The notes under the pieces are model-generated. The model had not been told where the DNA came from and ran no database searches. It saw nothing but the letters and a program-made list of their open reading frames with translations. From Porticoccus sp963974675 (GTDB lineage Bacteria; Pseudomonadota; Gammaproteobacteria; Pseudomonadales; Porticoccaceae), in NCBI GenBank assembly GCA_963974675.1, contig CAXBDQ010000002.1, forward strand, positions 1 through 64,000: 64,000 nucleotides of DNA. The letters run 5' to 3'. A program made the position numbers and the translations under genes. Numbering within the stretch: the first letter of the stretch is position 1; the number at the start of each line of letters is the position of its first letter. This document shows positions 15,133 to 23,976 of the stretch, piece after piece.

Positions 15133-16482
15133 TTAAGTAGTCGGGATTTTCAAGCGTTGTCCTATCCGAATTCGGGTACTACTCAAACCATTGTGGTGAA
15201 GCAGCTCCTTCACCGTAATATTGTAACGCACAGCAATACCTGAAAGTGTATCGCCCCGAGTAATCACATAAGTATTTGAGGAATGATGACCAGAAGAGCC
15301 TGCTCCAGAGTTATTGGCTGCCAATAAAGTACCCACAGGCAAATTTTTAGAAAAGTATCGGCTGACACCCTGATAGATAGCCCTCGCCATTTTTTGTTGG
15401 TAATCCCTACTGGCCAATCGCTTGGCTTCTGTCGGGTTGGAAATAAAACCCGTCTCAATGAGAATGGAGGGGATATCTGGAGACTTCAACACCACAAATC
15501 CTGCTTGCTCTACCTTTTTCTTGTGCAGTCGAGCAACACCGCCAATGGACTTAAGCACTTCGTCGCCAATATCCAAGCTACTGCTCAATGTCGCTGTCAT
15601 CGATAAATCCAGCAGTACACTGGCCAGCATATGATCTTTATCATCAAGGCTTACACTACCCGCGCCCCCTATTAAATCGGCACGGTTTTCGCGACTCGCC
15701 AAATAACGTGCGGTCTCACTCGTCGCACCACGACGAGAAAGTGCAAATACTGATGCACCGTGTGCAGATGATTTATTAAATGCATCGGCATGGATGGAAA
15801 TAAACATGTCCGCGCGTTTTTGATGAGCAATATCGGTGCGCTGACGCAGGGGAATATAGTAGTCACCATCACGAACTAAGATCGCGGTATAACCCGGTGT
15901 CCGATCAAATATTTTTTTCAGTTCACGACTAATTGCCAATACAACCTGCTTTTCACGGATCCGTTTCGGACCCAAAGCTCCAGGATCTTCACCACCATGC
16001 CCGGCATCAATGGCAACAATAATATTCCGACGGTTGTTGTCAGCAGTAACATCAGCCACCGTTTTAGCCGTCTCCTTGCCACGATCATAAAGATCGACTA
16101 CCAGCCTATCCCCATACTGCTCATTTTTGGCCAAGGGAAAGCTACGAGGTTGTACAGCCTTTTTTAAATCGAGAACAATGCGAAGATTTTTCTGTTCCTG
16201 AACAGCACTTCGGATCGAGGCAATGGGGGAAGAACTAAAATCCAGTGTAGCGGTATCCGCTTTTAGACTGACATCATCGATATCAATCACCAATCGGTCG
16301 GGATTGGTCAGAGGAAAGACTTTATGAGTGACTGCTTCACTAAGATCAAATACCAACCGGGTATGATCTGGTGCACGCCATACGCGCACGCCATCAACGG
16401 TTGCCGCCGCAACAGAAAGTGACTGGCCAATAAACAGCAAAGCTATCCATAAAAAATGTAGTAGGTATGATTTTAGCAACAA
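15133..16482 (-). CDS. periplasmic N-acetylmuramoyl-L-alanine amidase (AmiB/AmiC type) with LysM
   Basis: Cleaves the amide between MurNAc and the stem peptide to split septal peptidoglycan at division. The 449 residues hold a signal peptide (1-27), an AMIN domain (about 28-130), and an Amidase_3 domain (about 153-378). Zinc ligands are H162 (DAGHGG), E177 and H231 (SIHAD), with catalytic E343 (LIETGF). One LysM (about 403-448) binds peptidoglycan. A helical insert at about 265-330 is the probable autoinhibitory region of EnvC/NlpD-regulated amidases. The start lies one base past the tsaE stop. AmiB or AmiC cannot be distinguished, although the position is that of amiB in E. coli. Confidence 0.95.
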   Translation of the reverse strand: MLLKSYLLHFLWIALLFIGQSLSVAAATVDGVRVWRAPDHTRLVFDLSEAVTHKVFPLTNPDRLVIDIDDVSLKADTATLDFSSSPIASIRSAVQEQKNLRIVLDLKKAVQPRSFPLAKNEQYGDRLVVDLYDRGKETAKTVADVTADNNRRNIIVAIDAGHGGEDPGALGPKRIREKQVVLAISRELKKIFDRTPGYTAILVRDGDYYIPLRQRTDIAHQKRADMFISIHADAFNKSSAHGASVFALSRRGATSETARYLASRENRADLIGGAGSVSLDDKDHMLASVLLDLSMTATLSSSLDIGDEVLKSIGGVARLHKKKVEQAGFVVLKSPDIPSILIETGFISNPTEAKRLASRDYQQKMARAIYQGVSRYFSKNLPVGTLLAANNSGAGSSGHHSSNTYVITRGDTLSGIAVRYNITVKELLHHNGLSSTRIRIGQRLKIPTT

Positions 16483-16483
16483 G

Positions 16484-16999
16484 CTATTTACTCTCTATTT
16501 CGGCCAACTTAGACAGAATAGTCTCACCCATCTCTGTCTCTGCCGTTATCTTTACGTGTCGGCCATTCTTTGTCACGTCAAGTCTCACTTTTAAATCAGG
16601 AATGGGCAGTATGCCCGCGCCCCGATTAGGCCACTCAATCAAACAATAATTCCCCGGTTCGAGGTAATCACGAATACCAATAAACTCCAATTCTTCCGGG
16701 TCGCCTAACCGATATAAATCAAAATGGTGAACCTGAGCAGAACCCAACTCATAGGATTCCACTAATGTATAGGTAGGACTTTTAACGGCACCGCTATGTC
16801 CAAATGCCTGAAGTATTCCCCGACAAAGCGTGGTTTTACCCGCGCCTAGATCTCCTTCAAAAAAAACCAGTATAGCGCTTGATGAACCTTTGACCTCTGC
16901 TATACGTAAACCACCGCCAAGTGATTCACCAAATTGCACCGTCGCGTCTTCGTCAAACACCTCTTTTGAAAACACTGAAGCTGGAAAAAAGGCGCTCAT
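16484..16999 (-). CDS. tsaE: tRNA t6A37 biosynthesis ATPase TsaE
   Basis: A small P-loop ATPase needed with TsaB, TsaC and TsaD for N6-threonylcarbamoyladenosine at position 37 of ANN-decoding tRNAs. The 171-residue protein has Walker A GDLGAGKTT (49-57), the switch segment SPTYTLVESY (about 77-86), and the family motif HFDLYRL; IEWPNRG follows further on. It abuts the NAD(P)HX repair gene with no spacing and ends one base before the amidase gene, the standard order in gammaproteobacteria. The C-terminus is somewhat longer than E. coli's. Confidence 0.96.
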   Translation of the reverse strand: MSAFFPASVFSKEVFDEDATVQFGESLGGGLRIAEVKGSSSAILVFFEGDLGAGKTTLCRGILQAFGHSGAVKSPTYTLVESYELGSAQVHHFDLYRLGDPEELEFIGIRDYLEPGNYCLIEWPNRGAGILPIPDLKVRLDVTKNGRHVKITAETEMGETILSKLAEIESK

Positions 17000-18565
17000 T
17001 TATTCACCAACATGCCCATTAAGCAACTTGCGAAGAGGCTGAAATAAGTCTGTGGCCAACACACCACGCTCATCACCGCTAGCCGCCATTTCCCCAGCTT
17101 TAGCATGAAGACAAACCCCAAGTGACAATGCGACATCTGATGACAACCCCTGAGCCAACAACCCCCCTAGGATACCACTCAGCACATCACCCATGCCTGC
17201 AGTCGCCATGCCCGGACTTCCGGCATCACACAAGCCGACCACACTATCATCAGCTGTCTTGCCTGTGGTACTGGAGCTATCAGTAGGGCAACAAACCAAA
17301 GAACCCGCTCCTTTCAACAAAGCAGAACAATTAAATTTTTGCTGCAATAATCGAACGGCCACAAATCTATCTGCCTGCACCTCAGGCGTGGTCATACCCA
17401 ATAATCGAGCAGCCTCCCCTGGGTGCGGCGTGATAATCCATTTAGTACGATTAGGCGGCGCCACCAAACGACCTTGACTGAGAATATTTAAAGCATCGGC
17501 ATCTAATACCATGGGTAACTCTGAAGCCAATGCCTGTTGTAGCATCTGCTCAGACCATGGCGTTCGGCCAAGTCCGGGGCCTATCACCAAAACCGTCGGC
17601 ATCGAGCCGCCGCCATCCAGGAAAGAGGCTAATTCCTGCCCGGAAGAAACGCCTTTTACCATCAATTCTGGCCGACGAGTCAAAATGGCGGTTACATGCT
17701 CTGGCCGAGTAACAACACTGACCAAACCCGCACCTGTCCGCAATGCTGCTTCCCCGGCCATGGCCGCAGCACCACCAAACCCAAGGTCACCACCAATCAC
17801 CATCACATGTCCAAAATCACCCTTATGGGCATCCCGATGACGAGCGGGCAGGTTCTCTGCTAAATCTTCACAGTGCAGCCGAATAGCACTCGGCTGCACC
17901 CCATCAAAAACATCCGAAGGTACTGACAAATCGCAGTAAACAATTTCTCCACTGAGTGCCGGCCCCTTCGCTGTGAACAAACCCTGCTTCAGTCCGATAA
18001 ACGTCACTGTCAGACTTGCCTCTACGGCTACACCCGCTACTGCTCCCGTATTACTACAAAGCCCGGAGGGAATATCTGCTGCCACAACGGGCAAGCCGCT
18101 ATGATTAATCAATCGAATTGCTTGGGCATAGGGCTCTCGTACCTGGCCCCCTAGCCCGGCGCTCACAAGTCCTGTACCTAACATAGCATCTACAATCACC
18201 CCCACTTGTAGCTCCAGACAATCAGTAAACGGTGTCATAGGCACCCCAACTGATAAAGCATATTCGTAGGCAGTATGTGCATCACCGGTTAACTTATCCG
18301 GTGATGCCAATTGTATAAGTTGAACGGGTAGCTGGCGTTCTGCGGCCAAAGCCGCCACGATGTAGCCATCGCCCCCATTATTACCCGCACCACAAAATAC
18401 GGTAACAGGTGCACCTGGCCAGCGATGATTGATCTCGTGAAATACAGCGCGCCCGGCACGCTTCATTAATTTAATGCCAGGAATAGCACGCTCCTGAATA
18501 GCAATACGATCCAGTTCGCGCACTTGTTCAGCGGTATACAGGGCTGTTGGTAGGGACTGAAGCAT
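17000..18565 (-). CDS. nnr: bifunctional NAD(P)H-hydrate epimerase / ADP-dependent dehydratase
   Basis: Repairs damaged NAD(P)H: the N-terminal YjeF_N domain epimerises R-NAD(P)HX, and the C-terminal ribokinase-like domain dehydrates the S form using ADP. 521 residues from the ATG at 18565. The frame extends to 18637, but its first 24 residues match no homolog and would run into the divergent promoter region. Signatures are GAGNNGGDGY (epimerase, about residue 60), PHPGEAARL, GAGSLV and AGMGDVLSG (dehydratase). It directly abuts tsaE and is divergent from queG across 77 bases. Confidence 0.95.
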   Translation of the reverse strand: MLQSLPTALYTAEQVRELDRIAIQERAIPGIKLMKRAGRAVFHEINHRWPGAPVTVFCGAGNNGGDGYIVAALAAERQLPVQLIQLASPDKLTGDAHTAYEYALSVGVPMTPFTDCLELQVGVIVDAMLGTGLVSAGLGGQVREPYAQAIRLINHSGLPVVAADIPSGLCSNTGAVAGVAVEASLTVTFIGLKQGLFTAKGPALSGEIVYCDLSVPSDVFDGVQPSAIRLHCEDLAENLPARHRDAHKGDFGHVMVIGGDLGFGGAAAMAGEAALRTGAGLVSVVTRPEHVTAILTRRPELMVKGVSSGQELASFLDGGGSMPTVLVIGPGLGRTPWSEQMLQQALASELPMVLDADALNILSQGRLVAPPNRTKWIITPHPGEAARLLGMTTPEVQADRFVAVRLLQQKFNCSALLKGAGSLVCCPTDSSSTTGKTADDSVVGLCDAGSPGMATAGMGDVLSGILGGLLAQGLSSDVALSLGVCLHAKAGEMAASGDERGVLATDLFQPLRKLLNGHVGE

Positions 18566-18642
18566 AAAATTCCGATTATTCAGCAAATATCTGGCAAAAT
18601 TATACGCCAACTTTAAACAGCTATCCGACAATACCATCCACT

Positions 18643-19770
18643 ATGCCACAGACAATGGAAGAAATTGATTACCGCCACCTATCCCAACAAATAAAAGAGT
18701 GGGGTAAATCATTAGGTTTTCAACAGGTCACGATTACCGATATCGACTTGTCAGAAACTGGTGAGCGGTTAAATCAATGGCTTCAAAAAGACTATCAGGG
18801 TGATATGCAGTGGATGGGTGAACATGGCGAAAAACGCTATCACCCAGAACAGCTGCTACCGGGCACTCAACGTGTTATCAGTGTGCGAATGGATTATCTA
18901 CCCGACGACAGCAATATGATTGCGGTGCTTAAAGATGAAGATAAAGCCTATATTTCCCGCTATGCACTGGGCCGTGATTATCACAAATTGATACGCCAGC
19001 GACTGAAAACCCTGGGTAAAGAAATTGAGCAGGCCGTACCAAACAGTATTATTCAACGGCCCTACGTGGATAGTGCCCCAGTTATGGAAAAACCGCTGGC
19101 AGAGAAAGCAGGGCTTGGCTGGATGGGTAAACACACGTTGGTTATCAATAGTGACGCCGGGTCCTGGTTTTTTTTGGGTGAAATTTATACCAGCCTGCCC
19201 TTACCTATAGACCAATCGACGGAGGAAAATCAATGTGGCGAGTGCAAGGCCTGCCTCAAAGTCTGCCCTACCGATGCTTTTCCTGAACCTTATGTACTGG
19301 ATGCCCGTCGATGTATTTCCTATCTCACCATTGAGCATAAGGGCAGTATTCCCGAAGAGTTTCGACAACCCATGGGTAACAGAGTCTTTGGTTGCGATGA
19401 TTGCCAGGCCATTTGCCCGTGGAATAAAGAGGCCACCACCACCCAAGAAAAAGATTTTTCTCCTCGACACAATCTCGACAACCGCGAACTCGCCGACTTA
19501 TTTCTATGGACAGAAGCCGAGTTTTTAAAATTTACCGAGGGTTCGCCCATCCGACGTGTTGGCTATGAGCGGTGGTTACGAAATTTAGCAATTGGTCTGG
19601 GCAATGCACCTACCTCCGTCAAAATTCTTGCATCATTAAAAGCGCGTGAAAGTTACCCTTCGGACTTAGTTCAAGAACATGTTGCCTGGGCACTGAATCA
19701 ACATTTGATATCGGAAACAGGTAAGAAAAAACGTCAGCGTAAAATTACTAACCCAGCTGCTAAAAACTAA
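18643..19770 (+). CDS. queG: epoxyqueuosine reductase QueG
   Basis: Cobalamin-dependent iron-sulfur enzyme for the last step of queuosine synthesis in tRNA. 375 residues. Two [4Fe-4S] sites are visible: CGECKACLKVCPTDAF (about 202-217) and CDDCQAICPW (about 250-259). The DUF1730 region includes RDYH and GWMGKHT. The first ATG (18643) is weakly supported; an ATG four codons later (18655) is also possible. Divergent from nnr, whereas in E. coli the two genes run together; downstream it converges on the YtoQ gene. Confidence 0.96.
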   Translation: MPQTMEEIDYRHLSQQIKEWGKSLGFQQVTITDIDLSETGERLNQWLQKDYQGDMQWMGEHGEKRYHPEQLLPGTQRVISVRMDYLPDDSNMIAVLKDEDKAYISRYALGRDYHKLIRQRLKTLGKEIEQAVPNSIIQRPYVDSAPVMEKPLAEKAGLGWMGKHTLVINSDAGSWFFLGEIYTSLPLPIDQSTEENQCGECKACLKVCPTDAFPEPYVLDARRCISYLTIEHKGSIPEEFRQPMGNRVFGCDDCQAICPWNKEATTTQEKDFSPRHNLDNRELADLFLWTEAEFLKFTEGSPIRRVGYERWLRNLAIGLGNAPTSVKILASLKARESYPSDLVQEHVAWALNQHLISETGKKKRQRKITNPAAKN

Positions 19771-19795
19771 AGAGTACTGTTATTTATAGGGAAGA

Positions 19796-20236
19796 CTATT
19801 TTTGCTCGACCACGTAACGAATAATTTCCACCACCTGGTCTGTTGATTCCGCCCAAGCCATGGCACTGGCATCCACCTCCTTTAATGGATGAATAATAGT
19901 TTCATCATGCAGGGTGATATAGGGCGTACCCAATGCAGCGCAATATCCCGCATCAAAAGCAGCATTCCACTGCTTATATTTATCACCAAAACGAATGATC
20001 GCCAAATCACTCTGCTCTATCAGGGTCTTAATACGTATTGCATTTATTTTTGCTGATTTGTGGTCGCGCCAGAAGGCGTTTTCCTCCTCACCCAGCACAT
20101 CACCGGCGGCATCACTGGCGTCGTGATTTGTCACGGCCGAGCTGAACTGAACCGGCAAATTCAGCGATTTAACGCCCTTAATAATTTGCTCCCGCCAATC
20201 CGTATGAATTTCTCCAGAAAGATAAATCTGCCACAT
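19796..20236 (-). CDS. YtoQ family protein
   Basis: 146 residues, soluble. The YtoQ family hallmarks are all present: YLSGEIHTDWREQI at the start, FWRDHKSAKINAIR (about 55-68), RFGDKYKQWNAAFDAGY (about 82-98) and HPLKEVDASA near 117. The fold resembles nucleoside 2-deoxyribosyltransferases, and the conserved Asp/Glu residues would suit nucleotide binding, but the function is not established. It follows orn by 13 bases on the same strand and is probably part of a mscS-orn-ytoQ unit. Confidence 0.85.
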   Translation of the reverse strand: MWQIYLSGEIHTDWREQIIKGVKSLNLPVQFSSAVTNHDASDAAGDVLGEEENAFWRDHKSAKINAIRIKTLIEQSDLAIIRFGDKYKQWNAAFDAGYCAALGTPYITLHDETIIHPLKEVDASAMAWAESTDQVVEIIRYVVEQK

Positions 20237-20249
20237 GATGTTTGTTCCT

Positions 20250-20828
20250 TTAGCTTTCTGTTTCTGCCCCGTTAAAAAAAACCTCTCGATAATGACTTAG
20301 CTCGGCAATGGAGTCTTTTATATCATCCATGGCCAGATGTGATCCCTGCTTTTTAATTCCCTTTAACACCTCTGGCCGCCAACGCTTAGCTATTTCTTTA
20401 ACGCTACTCACATCCAAATTTCGGTAATGGAAAAAAGCCTCCAGCGTCGGCATTTGCCGAGCCATAAACCGGCGATCCTGACAAATTGAATTACCACACA
20501 TCGGCGATGTTTTAGCATCAACAAACTGCTCTAGGAATTTGATCGTCGCCTGTTCGGCTTCAGCCAAAGAGGTTGTAGTGTTGCGGACTCGATCAGTTAA
20601 TCCCGAGCCACCATGCTGCCGGGTATTCCATTCATCCATCCCTTCGAGCAGGAATTCAGGCTGATGAATGGCAAAAATCGGCCCCTCGCCAAGGATATTA
20701 AGATCCTTATCCGTCACTATCGTGGCAATTTCGATAATGACATCATTCTCGGTATCGAGCCCGGTCATTTCAAGGTCAATCCAAATAAGATTTAATGGAT
20801 TTTTTTTGTTTTCAGTCATGTCATTCAT
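20250..20828 (-). CDS. orn: oligoribonuclease
   Basis: DEDDh 3'-5' exonuclease degrading dinucleotides, including the pGpG left from c-di-GMP breakdown; essential in several gammaproteobacteria. 192 residues from the ATG at 20828. Active-site residues lie in WIDLEMTGLD (D18, E20), NSICQDRRF and the HLAMDDIKDSI motif. This start overlaps the mscS end by eight bases (ATGAATGA), suggesting coupling; the frame is open to 20885, but those residues are not part of Orn. ytoQ lies downstream. Confidence 0.96.
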   Translation of the reverse strand: MNDMTENKKNPLNLIWIDLEMTGLDTENDVIIEIATIVTDKDLNILGEGPIFAIHQPEFLLEGMDEWNTRQHGGSGLTDRVRNTTTSLAEAEQATIKFLEQFVDAKTSPMCGNSICQDRRFMARQMPTLEAFFHYRNLDVSSVKEIAKRWRPEVLKGIKKQGSHLAMDDIKDSIAELSHYREVFFNGAETES

Positions 20829-21885
20829 GGGGGTTTTCTTTTGCAATCTGAATAATATTTTCGAGTTTTTCAATGCGCGCTTCACACTTAAATATCTCGC
20901 CCTTTACCTCAGAAGCCTGGGGCTCTTCTAACCCTTCAAGCTGTTCTTTCGATGCTTTAATTTGCTCAATTAGACTCCGGCGTTCGTCCTTGAGAATACG
21001 AATTTTTTCAGCACGGTCTGCCTTATCAAAAATCAATGATTCTGGTGGCACGTCACCCAATTCGAGAGGATTCCGTTGTTGCGGAGTAGACATAAATTTC
21101 TCACCATTGATCAACTGACGCTGATTCATAAATGTTGGAGAGACAATTTCAATCCCCGCACCATGGAGTTTATCCAGCACCTCCGCGCGCAAGCGACTCC
21201 GCACGGTCAACAAATGTTTAACCTCCGCATAATAACCAGAGATACGATAGGTGATAGAAAAATCGCCCAATAACAAAATCTGAACAAAGGACTCCTGTAA
21301 ACCCGCTGCTAACGAAGCCTCTTTTAGCAACACCTCCACCTGGTGATGAGAAATGTCATAGCCCAAAGATATTTCACAGGAAATAATGGTCCCAGATGAA
21401 CGCACTACCGTTACGGGACTGGAGGCTAAAAATAAATTTGGCAGAGTAACTAAATCACGATCTTCAGACTGAATTTCTGTGTGAAACAACCCTCGGTCTG
21501 TCACCCGACCAAAGTGCTCGCCCGCACGGATAAAATCTCCGTGCCGAAAGCTTTTCACTGACCGTAACATCAACCCGGCCATTGCATTCGAAACAAAGGT
21601 TGTGGAGGACAAAGCAATCACACCGGTAAGTACGAGCCCCAACAAGCCTAGTAATTCCCCTTGTGTAGATTCGCTCACAGGTAATGACAGAACCAATGCA
21701 ATCAGAGCTATAGCACTCAAAATTAACATGATGACCTGGCCAGGCAAGCGCGACTCCGTGGTCAGGCTAGCTCGATATATAAGCAACCAATTGGCAAACC
21801 ACAACACCAAGACAATAATAGTGATGGTCACCAGCATTGGCACAAACTGGGCCAATAACGGGTAAATTCCGTCCAGATTAAACAT
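20821..21885 (-). CDS. small-conductance mechanosensitive channel (MscS) family protein
   Basis: 354 residues in the inner membrane. Three hydrophobic helices occupy about 12-35, 52-70 and 78-105; the last is the glycine/alanine-rich pore helix leading into FVSNAMAGLML. The MscS beta domain follows (RAGEHFGRVTDRGLFHTEIQ, LPNLFLAS), then an alpha/beta domain. The last ~80 residues are a charged coiled coil (RAEKIRILKDERRSLIEQ), unusual for E. coli MscS but found in other members. It probably protects against hypo-osmotic shock. First gene of a unit with orn, and divergent from rsgA. Confidence 0.88.
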   Translation of the reverse strand: MFNLDGIYPLLAQFVPMLVTITIIVLVLWFANWLLIYRASLTTESRLPGQVIMLILSAIALIALVLSLPVSESTQGELLGLLGLVLTGVIALSSTTFVSNAMAGLMLRSVKSFRHGDFIRAGEHFGRVTDRGLFHTEIQSEDRDLVTLPNLFLASSPVTVVRSSGTIISCEISLGYDISHHQVEVLLKEASLAAGLQESFVQILLLGDFSITYRISGYYAEVKHLLTVRSRLRAEVLDKLHGAGIEIVSPTFMNQRQLINGEKFMSTPQQRNPLELGDVPPESLIFDKADRAEKIRILKDERRSLIEQIKASKEQLEGLEEPQASEVKGEIFKCEARIEKLENIIQIAKENPHE

Positions 21886-22017
21886 ATGCCGCTCCTGTCC
21901 CTCGTTCTGTATATGCTATATCCTTGCCGCTCAGTAAGCCAGTCCAGTGGTGACCTGGCGGGCAAGAGAAAGAGAGAAACTTATCGACCCGATCTAATTA
22001 AAAACGAAGGAGAAGTG

Positions 22018-23052
22018 TTGACCAAGCGCCATTTGACCAAGCAGCAACGCCGACGTATACAGCAAAATCAGGCAAAAGCCAGAGCTGAGGTCAACGTGCA
22101 ACGAGAAGCAGACGACTACTTATCCTCTACTAATCCCGGCCTAGAACAAAATGGCAAAGTCATTGCCAGTTACGGCACTCAAGTCGATGTAGAGCCAGAG
22201 ACTCTTTCAGAAAACACTGTCCACCTAGAAAATACTGTTCGTCGTTGTCACTTAAGAGCTAATTTGCCAACCATTGTCACAGGCGACAAGGTCACCTGGC
22301 TAGATGGCGATACCCACGGCGTTGTCATCGCTCAACACCCCAGATCCTCCGAACTATGTCGCCCAGATAATCGAAGTAACCTTCGTCCGGTAGCAGCGAA
22401 TATCGATCGAATAATCATTGTCGTTGCACCCTACCCAGAACCCCATGCGAACCTTATTGATCGGTACCTGGTTGCAGCGGAGCATCAAGGGATACAGCCA
22501 ATGATTATTATGAATAAGGCTGATCTAATCGATGACAATAATTACGATGCATTAACTGGTCTCGTCGATCGCTATATTGCTCTGGGCTACGACTGCATCC
22601 TAGCTTCCGCAGAAACTGGCGAAGGCATTGAAAAACTGGAAGATTATCTGGATACACTAACCAGCGTATTTGTTGGTCAATCAGGTGTGGGTAAATCTTC
22701 TTTACTCAATCGGCTATCGCCAGAAATTAATACTGCTGTGGGCCCGCTCTCTGCCACAAAAGCAAAAGGTACTCATACGACAACCAATTCGCAGCTTTTT
22801 CATCTCCCAAATGGAGGAGATGTTATCGACTCACCAGGCATACGTGAATTTGGTTTATGGCACCTTGACCCCACCTCAATTGCTGAGGGGTTTATTGAAA
22901 TTCGTCCACTTCTAGGCCGCTGTAAATTTCGAGACTGTCAGCATCGAAAGGAACCGGAATGTGCCATAAAAGCTGCCGTTGATAATGGCGAAATTCAGCC
23001 GGAAAGAATTGATAGCTACTGGCATATCGTCAATAGCCTGGAACAGGAGTAG
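22018..23052 (+). CDS. rsgA: ribosome small subunit-dependent GTPase RsgA
   Basis: Circularly permuted GTPase acting late in 30S maturation. 344 residues from a TTG at 22018. AGGAG lies five bases upstream, and the protein then begins like E. coli RsgA (KRHLTKQQRRRIQ); a GTG one codon earlier is the alternative, and codons back to 21886 are open but not family-like. Domain order is basic N-terminus, OB-fold, G4 (NKAD), G1 (GQSGVGKSS), G3 (DSPGIREF), then a zinc knuckle with C-x5-C-x-H-x5-C. Divergent from mscS-orn. Confidence 0.96.
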   Translation: MTKRHLTKQQRRRIQQNQAKARAEVNVQREADDYLSSTNPGLEQNGKVIASYGTQVDVEPETLSENTVHLENTVRRCHLRANLPTIVTGDKVTWLDGDTHGVVIAQHPRSSELCRPDNRSNLRPVAANIDRIIIVVAPYPEPHANLIDRYLVAAEHQGIQPMIIMNKADLIDDNNYDALTGLVDRYIALGYDCILASAETGEGIEKLEDYLDTLTSVFVGQSGVGKSSLLNRLSPEINTAVGPLSATKAKGTHTTTNSQLFHLPNGGDVIDSPGIREFGLWHLDPTSIAEGFIEIRPLLGRCKFRDCQHRKEPECAIKAAVDNGEIQPERIDSYWHIVNSLEQE

Positions 23053-23089
23053 TCAGCAGCGACGGCTCCCTAGCTATTAGAGAACTCAG

Positions 23090-23127
23090 GGTTTATAGGT
23101 GGAATCAAGGTTTATGGGTGGTACAAT
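23090..23127 (+). promoter_or_regulatory. promoter with tandem direct repeat before the rhodanese gene
   Basis: GGTTTATAGGTGG (23090-23102) and GGTTTATGGGTGG (23109-23121) form a 13-base direct repeat with one mismatch and a 19-base period. TACAAT (23122-23127) follows immediately and is preceded by TG-G, an extended -10. No good -35 is seen, so an activator bound to the repeats is possible. Confidence 0.5.
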
Positions 23128-23166
23128 CTGGTTCATTAAAAGCCGACTTATGTAATGAGAAACACC

Positions 23167-23976
23167 ATGTCAGAAATACCTAAATTACTAGAACCTGAAT
23201 CCCTAGCTAACTTACTTGACCAGCCCAATATACTGGTTGTGGATCTGAGTAACGATTCTCTCTATAGCCGCATGCACATCCCTGGCGCCGTCCACATATC
23301 GCCCCAGGAGTTAATGTCTGGGGCTATTCCTGGCCCCAACAAACTGCCACCACAAGAAAAATTGGCCGCTATGGCGAGCAGTATCGGGTTAACTGACGAC
23401 AAACATGTGATTGTCTATGATGACGAAGGGGGTGGCTGGGCCGGACGTTTTATCTGGACACTAGACATTATCGGCCACAAAAAATGGTCGTATCTGAACG
23501 GTGGCCTTATTGCCTGGCACAATGAAGGACACCCAACTACTGACGAAACACCCACAACTAAAGCGATAGAACGTGATGTCAACATTGACCGTTCACCCAT
23601 CATTGACGTTGAAGAAATTATGGCTAGCCTGGGCAATGATGAATTACAAATTTGGGACGCTAGAAGTGAAGCTGAATACAGGGGTGAAAAAGTACTTGCT
23701 GAAAAAGGTGGCCATATTCCTGGTGCCATCCACTGTGAGTGGACCAGTATGATGGACTTTAAGCGCAATCAGCGAATTTATGAAGATGCCCTAGAGCGTC
23801 TTGCCGCACTAGGCATTACCCCGGACAAACCCACTATTACTCACTGCCAATCGCACCACCGTTCTGGCTTCACCTATCTACTGGGAAGGATTTTAGGGTT
23901 TGATAGCATTCGAGCTTATGATGGCTCTTGGGCCGAATGGGGCAACCTAAAAGACACCCCAGTAGAGCGGCCATAG
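23167..23976 (+). CDS. two-domain rhodanese (thiosulfate/mercaptopyruvate sulfurtransferase)
   Basis: Tandem rhodanese of about 269 residues, cytosolic. The N-terminal domain is non-catalytic: its active-site loop reads DDEGGGWAG with no cysteine. The C-terminal domain holds the catalytic Cys227 in HCQSHHRSG, unlike the CGSGVTA of SseA, and closer to the CQTHHRSG loop of Pseudomonas/Azotobacter RhdA, so thiosulfate is the likelier donor. The ATG at 23167 is preferred; an ATG at 23155 adds four residues. psd starts on the base after its stop codon, as rhdA-psd in Pseudomonas. Confidence 0.9.
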   Translation: MSEIPKLLEPESLANLLDQPNILVVDLSNDSLYSRMHIPGAVHISPQELMSGAIPGPNKLPPQEKLAAMASSIGLTDDKHVIVYDDEGGGWAGRFIWTLDIIGHKKWSYLNGGLIAWHNEGHPTTDETPTTKAIERDVNIDRSPIIDVEEIMASLGNDELQIWDARSEAEYRGEKVLAEKGGHIPGAIHCEWTSMMDFKRNQRIYEDALERLAALGITPDKPTITHCQSHHRSGFTYLLGRILGFDSIRAYDGSWAEWGNLKDTPVERP

